DNA of 14,092 nucleotides from an uncultured Bacteroidota bacterium (GTDB lineage Bacteria; Bacteroidota; Bacteroidia; Chitinophagales; Chitinophagaceae): positions 1 to 14,092 of the forward strand of contig CAIYVS010000608.1 of assembly GCA_903929655.1 (NCBI GenBank). The letters run 5' to 3'. Shown in pieces: positions 1 through 6,058 of the stretch. The notes beneath the pieces are model-generated. The model ran no database searches. It saw only the letters and a list, made by a program, of their open reading frames with translations, and had not been told where the DNA came from. Within the stretch, counting starts at the first letter, position 1; each line of letters opens with the position of its first letter. A program made the translations under genes and the position numbers.

Positions 1-391
1 CCCTTTTAGTGTTAATTGGTTTGGCATAAAAATATTTTTTAGCGTTGATGATTAGTTTTTGTACCTAGGTTTGTTAAACGGTACAGAAGTATCCTTTTCT
101 CCATTGTCTAAAAGTAACGGAAGTCCTAATGAACCATTTTCTCAACTTTCACGTTTTTTTTTCACCCTTTTTGTTAGTTGATTAATTTTTAATGCCTTCC
201 TGTTTTAAATAATTGTGAAATCAATTAGTCTATTTTCAGAATTGTTTCCAAAATTCTATTTAATTTAATGATTTTTAATCAATTATAAATATTATTTATT
301 TTTAATTAAATATAGTTTGTTAGTTTTCTGTATGATTAATATAATTTGGTCTGCTTTTTGTTTTGCAAAAGGTAATAATACAAAAGAGGAG
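1..391. other. AT-rich leader upstream of the response regulator, no gene
   Basis: No convincing coding region lies here. The stretch is very AT-rich, with long T runs around 150-170 and 240-310. It holds an interrupted inverted repeat at 61-84: GTACC (61-65) with GGTAC (80-84), and inside it GTTT (69-72) with AAAC (76-79) around a GTT loop, with a TAG bulge on the left arm. Its role is unknown. A candidate promoter is at 316-348. The left edge may be the distal part of a regulatory region of a gene outside the window. Confidence 0.5.
316..348 (+). promoter_or_regulatory. Candidate Bacteroidota-type promoter of the response regulator
   Basis: TTTG at 316-319 is followed after 20 bases by TATAATTTG at 340-348. 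The known Bacteroidota primary sigma-factor promoter has TTTG (or TTG) near -33 and TAnnTTTG near -7, separated by about 17-23 bases. The match has one extra base inside the -7 element, so it is near-consensus only. Transcription would begin around 355, about 37 bases before the ATG at 392. That supports 392 over the upstream in-frame TTG (317) and ATG (332). This is a pattern match only. Confidence 0.3.
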
Positions 392-1069
392 ATGTACGAG
401 AATTTAAAAATCCGTTTAGCGCTAGCAGATGATCATAGATTAATCCGCGAAGGAATAATACAATTGTTGAATTTACAAGGATGTTTCGAAGTCGCTATTT
501 CAGCTTCAGATGGTGTGGAATTATTGACACTGCTAAAAAATACGACTATTTCTGTTGACATATGTATTATCGACATCAACTTGCCAAATTTAAATGGTTA
601 TGAGACCATTAAAGAATTAAACCAGGACTGGCCAAAAATAAAGACTATAGCCCTTTCTATGCATAATGATGATTTCAGCGTCATTAAAATGTTGAAGAAT
701 GGCGTAAAAGCATTTTTGCTCAAAGATTGCCATCCTGATGATTTGTTTAATACGATTATTAACGTCTATGAACAGGACTTTTTTCCTTCCGAATGGATAT
801 TGCAAAATTTTTCACCTGCAAAGAAAAATATAGTCCGTCTCAAAAACAATATTCTGACAGAGCATGAGGAAGAGTTTATTAAACTATGCTGCACTGAGCT
901 AACATACAAGGAGATAGCTGCTAAAATGAATATTGGCAGAAGAACAATAGATAATTACCGGGATTCAGTTTTTCTTAAACTGGAATTATCGTCCAGGGTT
1001 GAAATTGTGATCTTCGCTCTGAGAGTTGGTTTAGTATCATTTAAAAATAAACAATTCAAAACCAATTAA
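392..1069 (+). CDS. Response regulator, NarL/FixJ (REC-LuxR HTH) type
   Basis: A 225-aa cytoplasmic DNA-binding response regulator. The receiver domain covers about residues 6-125 and shows the acidic pair Asp13-Asp14, the phosphoacceptor Asp61 (in IIDINLPNLNG), the switch Ser89 and the conserved Lys111. A LuxR/GerE-type helix-turn-helix covers about 155-215, with ELTYKEIAAKMNIGRRTIDN as its core. Phosphorylation by a sensor kinase is expected to control DNA binding; no kinase gene is in the window, so it is an orphan here. I chose ATG 392 because the receiver fold begins within six residues of it. The frame is open back to TTG 317 and ATG 332, but that extension is unlike any receiver N-terminus. 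GAGGA at 386-390 is purine-rich but sits almost on the ATG, too close for a classic ribosome binding site. An IS element begins about 50 bp downstream. Its targets cannot be inferred. Confidence 0.92.
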   Translation: MYENLKIRLALADDHRLIREGIIQLLNLQGCFEVAISASDGVELLTLLKNTTISVDICIIDINLPNLNGYETIKELNQDWPKIKTIALSMHNDDFSVIKMLKNGVKAFLLKDCHPDDLFNTIINVYEQDFFPSEWILQNFSPAKKNIVRLKNNILTEHEEEFIKLCCTELTYKEIAAKMNIGRRTIDNYRDSVFLKLELSSRVEIVIFALRVGLVSFKNKQFKTN

Positions 1070-1117
1070 TTGTATTTATAAGTAGTTAATCTGGACTACA
1101 AGCTTTTTAAAATAAAC

Positions 1118-1120
1118 TAA
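1118..1120. repeat. Target-site duplication, left copy (TAA)
   Basis: TAA directly precedes the left inverted repeat and is repeated at 1980-1982 after the right inverted repeat. A 3-bp TNA duplication is typical of several IS5-family subgroups. It indicates that both ends of this copy came from one transposition event. Confidence 0.7.
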
Positions 1121-1143
1121 GAGCCTGTTTAAAAATGGTTGAG
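1121..1143 (+). repeat. IS left terminal inverted repeat
   Basis: A 23-bp terminal repeat starting GAGCCTGTTTAAAA. It differs from the reverse complement of the right end only at its positions 15 and 17. Confidence 0.9.
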
Positions 1144-1214
1144 AATAAAAAATAAAGAGGGCATCGGAAAAAGGAGGATATACATTTTCTTTGAAGTGAC
1201 TAAACAATAAAGAG

Positions 1215-1565
1215 ATGTATTCAACAGATTTGACCGATACCCGTTGGCAAATTATAAAAAGAACATTGCATTTAGATGAGCGGAAAAGAAAACATTGCCT
1301 CCGTAGTATTTGGAATGCGATATTTTATCTGGTCAAAACGGGTTGTCAGTGGCGTATGTTACCTGTAAATTTCCCGAAGTGGCAATTGGTGTATTACTAT
1401 TATAGGAAATGGGTGAATGGGGAGCATTTTGACTTGCTTTTAGATAATTTGCGCAATAAGGAGCGTGTAAAGCGGGGCCAAAAAGGTAAACCCAGCTTGG
1501 GTATAATGGATAGCCAGACAGTAAGATGGGGCAATAACCGGTCATTCAATGGTATTGATGAATAA
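1215..1565 (+). pseudogene. IS5-family transposase, N-terminal part (frame A)
   Basis: A 116-aa product that begins MYSTDLTDTRWQIIK, the usual N-terminus of IS5-family transposases in Bacteroidota. It contains the N-terminal DNA-binding and IS5-associated region and ends just after the first catalytic Asp (residue 99, in IMDSQTVRWGNN). The stop comes at NGIDE, where family members normally continue as roughly NGIDGNKKVKG. The bases read GAT, then a single G, then AAT AAA AAG, so two bases of an expected glycine codon appear to be missing near 1561. This reading makes the gene a frameshifted pseudogene. The alternative is a two-frame transposase as in the IS427 subgroup. It overlaps frame B by 17 bases from ATG 1549. 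Confidence 0.8.
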
Positions 1566-1971
1566 AAAGGTCAAAGGGATCAAGCGTCATGTGATTGTAG
1601 ATAAGAATGGATTCCTGATAGCGGTTATGGTAACAGTGGCTAATATCCATGATAGTAAAGCTGTTATGCTATTGATGCGGGTGCTTAAAGACCTGTTTTG
1701 CGGATTAAAGCATATTTTGGCTGATGGCGGCTACCGGGGAGATGTTATCAGAGAAGTGGAGCAGAAGTTTGGTTATTGGATACAGGTGGTGATGAGAAGC
1801 GATGGAGAAAAGAAAGATTTCAAACCCATACATAAAAGATGGGTCGTGGAAAGAACGTTTGCATGGTTTGATAATGATCGAAGACTTTGTAGAAATTATG
1901 AACTTCTGATGGAATCTGCCGAAGAAATGGTCAAATTATCCGCTATAAAAATGTTACTCAACAAATTTTAA
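1549..1971 (+). pseudogene. IS5-family transposase, C-terminal catalytic part (frame B)
   Basis: A 140-aa reading frame carrying the rest of the DDE transposase: KVKGIKRHVIVDKNG, the second catalytic Asp (residue 59, LADGGYRG) and the catalytic Glu (residue 101, VVERTFAWF), then the usual C-terminal NYELL segment. Its TAA stop (1969-1971) lies inside the right inverted repeat. Starts at ATG 1549 or ATG 1558 overlap the end of frame A, so coupled reinitiation could make this piece separately. It lacks the first Asp and cannot be an active transposase alone. Joining the frames with the missing glycine restored would give about 252 residues, a normal IS5 length. Either a decayed transposase or the second frame of a two-frame element. 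Confidence 0.8.
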
Positions 1972-1979
1972 ACAGGCTC
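1957..1979 (-). repeat. IS right terminal inverted repeat
   Basis: The partner of the left end, matching it at 21 of 23 bases in inverted orientation. It contains the stop codon of transposase frame B. Confidence 0.9.
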
Positions 1980-1982
1980 TAA
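1980..1982. repeat. Target-site duplication, right copy (TAA)
   Basis: The second copy of the TAA that also lies directly before the left inverted repeat. Confidence 0.7.
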
Positions 1983-2269
1983 TAGTCAACAGATTTATTT
2001 TTTAATTGATTGAGAGATATCTCTTGACGGTCACTCTTCTGACGTTACATGTTTTGATAATGCAAAAAGGATATCTCAAAAGTGATTGGGACAATTTTTC
2101 TATCGGTGTCGCCTTATATTGTTTATACTTTTAAGCATAACTAAAACATAATACTTTGTTTCATTGCAAGAGCATTAATAGTTAGGACATACATTTACTA
2201 GACATATTCTGTAGAGCAGTTCATATTTTTAATGCAATGATGCAAAACGCTTCAAATCGTCTATAAAGT
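1983..2269. other. Intergenic stretch without a recognised gene
   Basis: No open frame here looks coding. The stretch holds a perfect 12-bp palindrome, AGAGATATCTCT (2013-2024), whose GATATCTC half recurs at 2070-2077. It leads into a tRNA-3'-end-like repeat and a terminator that point rightwards, which suggests that a plus-strand transcript once ended, or still ends, there. I could not fold a complete tRNA: a D-arm-like GTAGAGCAGT at 2211-2220 is too far from the T-arm-like sequence at 2270. Confidence 0.45.
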
Positions 2270-2300
2270 GGTTCGATATTTGTACTAACGGGACTACTAA
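2270..2300 (+). repeat. tRNA-3'-end-like direct repeat, copy 1
   Basis: This 31-bp stretch starts GGTTCGATATTT and ends CGGGACTACTAA. It matches 3733-3763 at 24 of 31 positions in the same orientation, with the last 12 identical. GGTTCGA resembles a tRNA T-arm, and CGGGACTACT resembles an acceptor 3' strand plus trailer. A strong intrinsic terminator follows at once, as behind a tRNA gene. The two copies bracket the two minus-strand genes at 2366-3641. The tRNA derivation is inference; the repeat itself is seen directly. Confidence 0.55.
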
Positions 2301-2336
2301 TCCCTTAAGGTGCAACCCTTGAGGGATTTTTATTTT
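2299..2336 (+). terminator. Rho-independent terminator, plus strand
   Basis: AATCCCTTAAGG (2299-2310) pairs with CCTTGAGGGATT (2317-2328), with 11 Watson-Crick pairs and one G-T pair, around the loop TGCAAC. TTTTATTTT follows on the plus strand. On the minus strand no T run follows, so it should end rightward transcription. No complete plus-strand gene lies between the IS and this site, so its natural transcript is unclear. It may be the response regulator message, or an RNA connected with the adjoining tRNA-like repeat. Confidence 0.75.
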
Positions 2337-2365
2337 GCGACTGTTTTTTTTGAAATTGGGATGTC

Positions 2366-3178
2366 TTAAAATATTTCTGGTATATCGTACTCTATCTTTA
2401 TCATATTAAACTTCGCGTAGCTGAAATCACCCTTTTGTAGCCTCCATAACACTTCAAAACTTGTTGGCACTTTTATACCATTTATCACCTTGTAATTTTC
2501 AATTTTTATAACCCATTTTTCCAAATGTTTTTCATCCATATACTTTTCTGATTCCAACTGTGTGATCTCTCCAAGATCATTAATATTTGCAATAAAAAAC
2601 AGGGAGAGCCCCATATAGTTGAAAATAATCTTAGCTGAATGTGCATCTATTGTTTCCCATTTCAATCTTTCATTTGGCAATAAATTTGTTGAGTACAAAA
2701 CACTTTCGCCTAGCCATCTCAGTAATTCTCCCTGATTATAATGCGCTCCTTTCTCATCTAAAATATTAATTACCGAAAACAGGGAAACAACAAGCCTTCC
2801 CTTATCTTTAATATACATATCGCGGGCTGTAAACATTGATGTAACACCTTTCCATATAAAACCCGGCTTCCCGCAAGTGGCATATTGTTCTCCTTTTATT
2901 TTCACCCAAGCCTTATCTAAGCCAGTTTTAAATAGGCCATCATGGGTAATTCTTGCATAACGGATATATGACTGACCTTCTTTTAAAACGTGTTTAAAAT
3001 AACGCTGTGCGGGTTCTGGTAAACCAATTAATTGTTCATTCCGAAATGTCTTGTCTGAAATATTTCCTGATTGGGAAAACAGTTGCTTTACTTCTTTTTT
3101 AAACCGGATCGAGAAAATGAATTTCCCAATAATAAAGCTAATAGCAAGAACTCCGAAAAGAAAAAGTACAATTATCAT
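2366..3178 (-). CDS. DUF6544-like membrane-anchored protein of unknown function
   Basis: A 270-aa protein starting MIIVLFLFGVLAISFIIGKF, one N-terminal membrane helix with a basic segment after it (RFKKEVK). The rest is soluble and begins with LPEPAQRYFKHVL, then a segment rich in Trp and aromatic residues (GFIWKGV) that resembles the DUF6544/DUF6920 families. No catalytic motif is evident; such proteins look lipid- or envelope-associated, but the function is unknown. I chose the start at 3178 because the frame upstream (back to 3331) overlaps the preceding gene and reads as unnatural Cys/Arg-rich sequence. The start lies 13 bp after the stop of the small membrane protein gene, so the two are probably cotranscribed. 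No Shine-Dalgarno is visible. The pair is enclosed by the 31-bp direct repeats. The family assignment is from memory and moderate. Confidence 0.7.
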   Translation of the reverse strand: MIIVLFLFGVLAISFIIGKFIFSIRFKKEVKQLFSQSGNISDKTFRNEQLIGLPEPAQRYFKHVLKEGQSYIRYARITHDGLFKTGLDKAWVKIKGEQYATCGKPGFIWKGVTSMFTARDMYIKDKGRLVVSLFSVINILDEKGAHYNQGELLRWLGESVLYSTNLLPNERLKWETIDAHSAKIIFNYMGLSLFFIANINDLGEITQLESEKYMDEKHLEKWVIKIENYKVINGIKVPTSFEVLWRLQKGDFSYAKFNMIKIEYDIPEIF

Positions 3179-3191
3179 AATATAGCATGTT

Positions 3192-3641
3192 TCATTTTTT
3201 ATATTGGGTCCTAACCTGTGGCAGCAATGCAATAAAAATGATTGCGATAGCAAGAAACATATAGAGCGTATGAGACCAATGGACCGCCTGCAAATAAACC
3301 ATCTCCATTTGTATCCAGATAATGAGCGCAAAAGCTATATAAAGGCTATAAGTCCAGGCCCAATACATATCCGTGTAAAAATTAAATATTTCGGCTAACC
3401 TATATTGTGGCTTTTTTATTAAGGCAATGGCAATGCCTATTGGACAAATACCCAATACGCCGAATAATAGGATGGCGGGAATCATAAAATTATTGAATGG
3501 TGAATTTTTCAGAAGACTCAAAGGCATTCCGAATAAGTCGCCAGATGGGGAAATTATCAATACCCCGCCACCAAACATAGCCCCAGATCCAAGAATGACC
3601 AATAAAATAATAAGAATATTTCGTGCCGTTTTTGTACCCAT
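3192..3641 (-). CDS. Small four-helix integral membrane protein, unknown function
   Basis: A 149-aa, strongly hydrophobic protein with four likely membrane helices, at about residues 9-31, 50-72, 92-112 and 122-141. Between helices 1 and 2 is a distinctive segment, FGMPLSLLKNSPFNNFMIP, and a basic segment KKPQYRLAE follows helix 2. The C-terminus (RTQYKK) is positively charged and probably cytoplasmic. No enzymatic motif is seen and I do not recognise the family. It is the first gene of a two-gene minus-strand unit with the DUF6544-like gene, which suggests a joint membrane role. A 118-bp gap separates it from tamL upstream; a separate promoter there is possible but I could not identify one. 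Confidence 0.75.
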   Translation of the reverse strand: MGTKTARNILIILLVILGSGAMFGGGVLIISPSGDLFGMPLSLLKNSPFNNFMIPAILLFGVLGICPIGIAIALIKKPQYRLAEIFNFYTDMYWAWTYSLYIAFALIIWIQMEMVYLQAVHWSHTLYMFLAIAIIFIALLPQVRTQYKK

Positions 3642-3722
3642 AGTTATCGCTTCATAATCCTGAACAATAAACCAATCTTATAATTCAAGTTTCTTCGCCA
3701 TCTTAAAATTCCCATTAAATCA

Positions 3723-3756
3723 TCCCATATCAGGTTCAACATTTCGCCTGTCGGGA
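3723..3756 (-). other. Interrupted hairpin after tamL
   Basis: TCCC (3723-3726) pairs with GGGA (3753-3756), and CAGG (3731-3734) pairs with CCTG (3747-3750), around a 12-base loop. It lies just beyond the tamL stop and within direct-repeat copy 2. No T run follows on the minus strand, so it is a poor terminator. The CAGG-CCTG pair around a TTCAAC-like loop resembles a disrupted tRNA T-arm. Confidence 0.3.
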
Positions 3757-3763
3757 CTACTAA
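3733..3763 (+). repeat. tRNA-3'-end-like direct repeat, copy 2
   Basis: This 31-bp stretch starts GGTTCAACATTT and ends CGGGACTACTAA, matching 2270-2300 at 24 of 31 positions in direct orientation. Its last bases overlap the tamL stop codon (CTA at 3760-3762 on the plus strand). No terminator follows this copy. With copy 1 it brackets about 1.5 kb carrying two genes, as a site-specific insertion at the 3' end of tamL would. It could also simply be a dispersed genomic repeat. Confidence 0.5.
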
Positions 3764-6042
3764 AAAGGATACCCAATACCTATATTATACACCAAATTAT
3801 GGGTCTTCCAACTCGGGTCTTCGATGTTTATTTTATTTAAAACCAAGCGCTCATCTTGTGGCAGCCAGGGCTCATAAACAGGCATACCTATGTCTAATCG
3901 GATTATAAATATATCAAAATTGAACCTGAATCCTACACCTGCATCCACAGCAATATCTTTATAAAAATTTGAATTAAAAACACCACCGGGAAAAGCAGGA
4001 TTGCTATTATAAAGCCAGATATTTCCGGCATCTATAAACAATGCCAGTCCAAATATCTTAGTAATATTTTCCCGTAGTTCTGTATTGAATTCCAATTTAA
4101 TATCCCCCAATGTTTCTAAATAAGTGGACGACTGGTAAAGTGTATATTCATTAAAAGTACCCGGCCCCACCAACCTGGATGGAAATCCACGAAGATCGCT
4201 GTTCCCTCCGGCCCAAAACTGTTTTATGTTAGGTAGCTGCGAGGAATTACCATAAGGAAAACCGGCGTCGATCAATAAGCGGTTAGCAAGCAATAATGTT
4301 TTCGAAAACCTCCTGTAATAACGAAAATCAGTTTGCAGTTTTATATACTGTGCATAATTTGAGCCAAAAATAGTTTGAGGATTGGTCTTATGATCTGCAT
4401 GTTGTGCAAGACCTAAAATATTTCCGGAGAGATCTGCCAGGCCATCAAAATAAAAATTATTCTTTTTTTGCACATCGGAAAGCGTATTACATGTAAACTC
4501 ATAAGTTGGTCCAATAATAATACCATTGAAAATAAGATTGCCATACAATAGATTTAGCTTATTTGCATTGCCTAAAGTATCTGTCTTTACATAGATAAAA
4601 TTAAAAGGGTAAAACTGGTGCTCGGTATGTGTATTCCGTTTCCAGTCATATCCATAAGAAAATTTGTAGGAATTAATACGCAAAAGGGTTGATTCAGATT
4701 CATAATTATAGGATAGCTTTATAAGCGTTTTGGGCATGAATTGGTTATATGTCTGCACATCAATGAAAGGCACTGCAAAACGAGGAATAGAAAGAGCTGC
4801 TTCTGCTCCGAAATTGTATATATTGGGCTGATCAATGATAGTACTATATTGTTTCTCAAATCCGCCATTTATCTTAAAGATAAATTCCTCAGCGCCTTTA
4901 AAAGTGTTCCTGTTGTGCCAGCTGATGCTTCCCTCGCTTCCTACCCGGTTGTCATTTTGTGTAAGCGCCCCAATCTCGAACCGTATCGACTTTTTAGGAA
5001 ACGGAGTAAGGTAATAATAAACATCCAGGGCAGTGTCACCTTCTGGTTCAAAACGGTTTTTCACAAACTTAAAAGTATTTAAATTAACAAGCCTGCTTAT
5101 CGACCTGTTCTGATCACTTGCACTATAAACATCCCCAACTTCAAAAAGGATAGCTTTAGAAAAAAGTTCCGGTTTAAAAAGTTTGCGGGTATCAATTATC
5201 CTCATGCCTTCATATAGCACTGCATTGTTTTTATCGGTATCGCTCGCTTTTCCACGAAGGTTATAATACGGAAAAACAAACATATCCTTTATACGATAAA
5301 CATTATAAGCTTCATCCGGCACACTATCTCCTTTCAGCCTTACATACATATCTATCTTATTATTACCAAGATTTGTATCGACCTGTACAAGTAGATAAGA
5401 TGAATTAAAATAATAGTATCCTTTCTCTTTCAATCCATTCTCTATGCGGGTACGCTCAGCCTTAATAAGATCAAGATTATAAGGGGCCCCCGGCACCAAT
5501 AAAGTATGGCTGAAATCGCTGTCTATATCAAGATATATTTGCTCTGAGTCTTTCTCCAATACAACCTTATTAATAATAAACTGTGCACCAGTACTTACAT
5601 CAAAATGCAATTCGGTCTTTTTATGTTTCACAATTGCGCTGCCACTCACTACCGCTTTAAAAAAACCATTATTCTGCAACACATTTTGCATTATGGCATT
5701 GTCCTTCGCAATATTTACAGTGCTACCCAGCACAGGTGGCTCGCCGATTTTATTGTGCAGCCAGGCTCTGATACCCTTTTTCTTTTTAGGGATGCCGCTA
5801 CGATTATATATAGCCAATTTTAAGCGCATACCTGCCACCTTAGTATTGGGTTTCGGGCGAACAGAACCCTTCAGCTGTGTAATTAATACTTTTCTCTCTT
5901 TTTTGTCAGCTTCCTTATCTTTTATAGATACTTTACTACCAATATATAAAGAATCTCCTGCCGGTAAATATTTTGTATTACTACATGATGCAAATATCAG
6001 CAACAAGAGAAGCAATATACTATATAGAATCTTATGGGGCAT
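3760..6042 (-). CDS. tamL: TamL, lipidated Omp85/TamA-type outer-membrane barrel
   Basis: A 760-aa outer-membrane lipoprotein of the BamA/TamA (Omp85) superfamily, the Bacteroidota counterpart of TamA, expected to work with TamB in envelope assembly. A lipoprotein signal covers residues 1-19, with lipobox FASC and lipidated Cys20, followed by the typical CSNTKYLPAGDSLY. POTRA-like segments cover about 140-350; the last (about 289-349) contains FEVGDVYSASDQNRSISRL. The 16-strand-type barrel runs from about 350 to the end. The Omp85 loop-6 motif is seen as GNSDLRGF (Arg618-Gly619-Phe620), and the protein ends in Phe, the usual barrel insertion signal. The start lies 16 bp after the tamB stop, so tamB-tamL is very probably an operon. 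The stop codon lies inside a 31-bp repeat shared with 2270-2300. Its passenger proteins are unknown. Confidence 0.9.
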   Translation of the reverse strand: MPHKILYSILLLLLLIFASCSNTKYLPAGDSLYIGSKVSIKDKEADKKERKVLITQLKGSVRPKPNTKVAGMRLKLAIYNRSGIPKKKKGIRAWLHNKIGEPPVLGSTVNIAKDNAIMQNVLQNNGFFKAVVSGSAIVKHKKTELHFDVSTGAQFIINKVVLEKDSEQIYLDIDSDFSHTLLVPGAPYNLDLIKAERTRIENGLKEKGYYYFNSSYLLVQVDTNLGNNKIDMYVRLKGDSVPDEAYNVYRIKDMFVFPYYNLRGKASDTDKNNAVLYEGMRIIDTRKLFKPELFSKAILFEVGDVYSASDQNRSISRLVNLNTFKFVKNRFEPEGDTALDVYYYLTPFPKKSIRFEIGALTQNDNRVGSEGSISWHNRNTFKGAEEFIFKINGGFEKQYSTIIDQPNIYNFGAEAALSIPRFAVPFIDVQTYNQFMPKTLIKLSYNYESESTLLRINSYKFSYGYDWKRNTHTEHQFYPFNFIYVKTDTLGNANKLNLLYGNLIFNGIIIGPTYEFTCNTLSDVQKKNNFYFDGLADLSGNILGLAQHADHKTNPQTIFGSNYAQYIKLQTDFRYYRRFSKTLLLANRLLIDAGFPYGNSSQLPNIKQFWAGGNSDLRGFPSRLVGPGTFNEYTLYQSSTYLETLGDIKLEFNTELRENITKIFGLALFIDAGNIWLYNSNPAFPGGVFNSNFYKDIAVDAGVGFRFNFDIFIIRLDIGMPVYEPWLPQDERLVLNKINIEDPSWKTHNLVYNIGIGYPF

Positions 6043-6058
6043 ATTATATAGCGCAACA

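Larger units (their letters stand above)
1121..1979 (+). mobile_element. IS5-family insertion sequence, 859 bp
   Basis: Both ends are visible. The left inverted repeat (1121-1143) and right inverted repeat (1957-1979) match at 21 of 23 positions and begin GAGCCTGTTTAAAA. A TAA duplication flanks them. The element carries an IS5-type DDE transposase in two overlapping frames: the first acidic residue lies in the first frame (MDSQTV), and the second Asp (LADGGYRG) and the Glu (VVERTFAWF) lie in the second. Size, ends and TNA-type target fit the IS1031 or IS427 subgroups; I cannot choose between them. It sits just past the response regulator and does not interrupt an obvious gene. Because the transposase is split, this copy may be inactive unless the frames are joined during translation. 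Confidence 0.92.

Noticed and set aside
20..43. Sigma-54-like TTGGCAT ... TTTTTTAGC
   Set aside because: The spacing between the GG and GC elements does not fit the -24/-12 pattern.
317..391. N-terminal extension of the response regulator from TTG 317 or ATG 332
   Set aside because: The extension resembles no receiver N-terminus, and the candidate promoter overlaps it; ATG 392 sits right before the receiver fold.
1557..1570. Programmed -1 frameshift on the A-rich stretch in the transposase
   Set aside because: The frame A stop precedes the A-run, and a -1 shift would not reach frame B, which needs a +1 shift or two added bases.
2211..2300. Complete tRNA gene ending in CGGGACTACT
   Set aside because: No matching 5' acceptor strand GTCCCG is present, and the D-arm-like and T-arm-like parts are too far apart; the T-arm stem does not pair.
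3179..3331. N-terminal extension of the DUF6544-like gene
   Set aside because: It overlaps the membrane protein gene in another frame and reads as Cys/Arg-rich nonsense; the membrane helix begins at the ATG at 3178.
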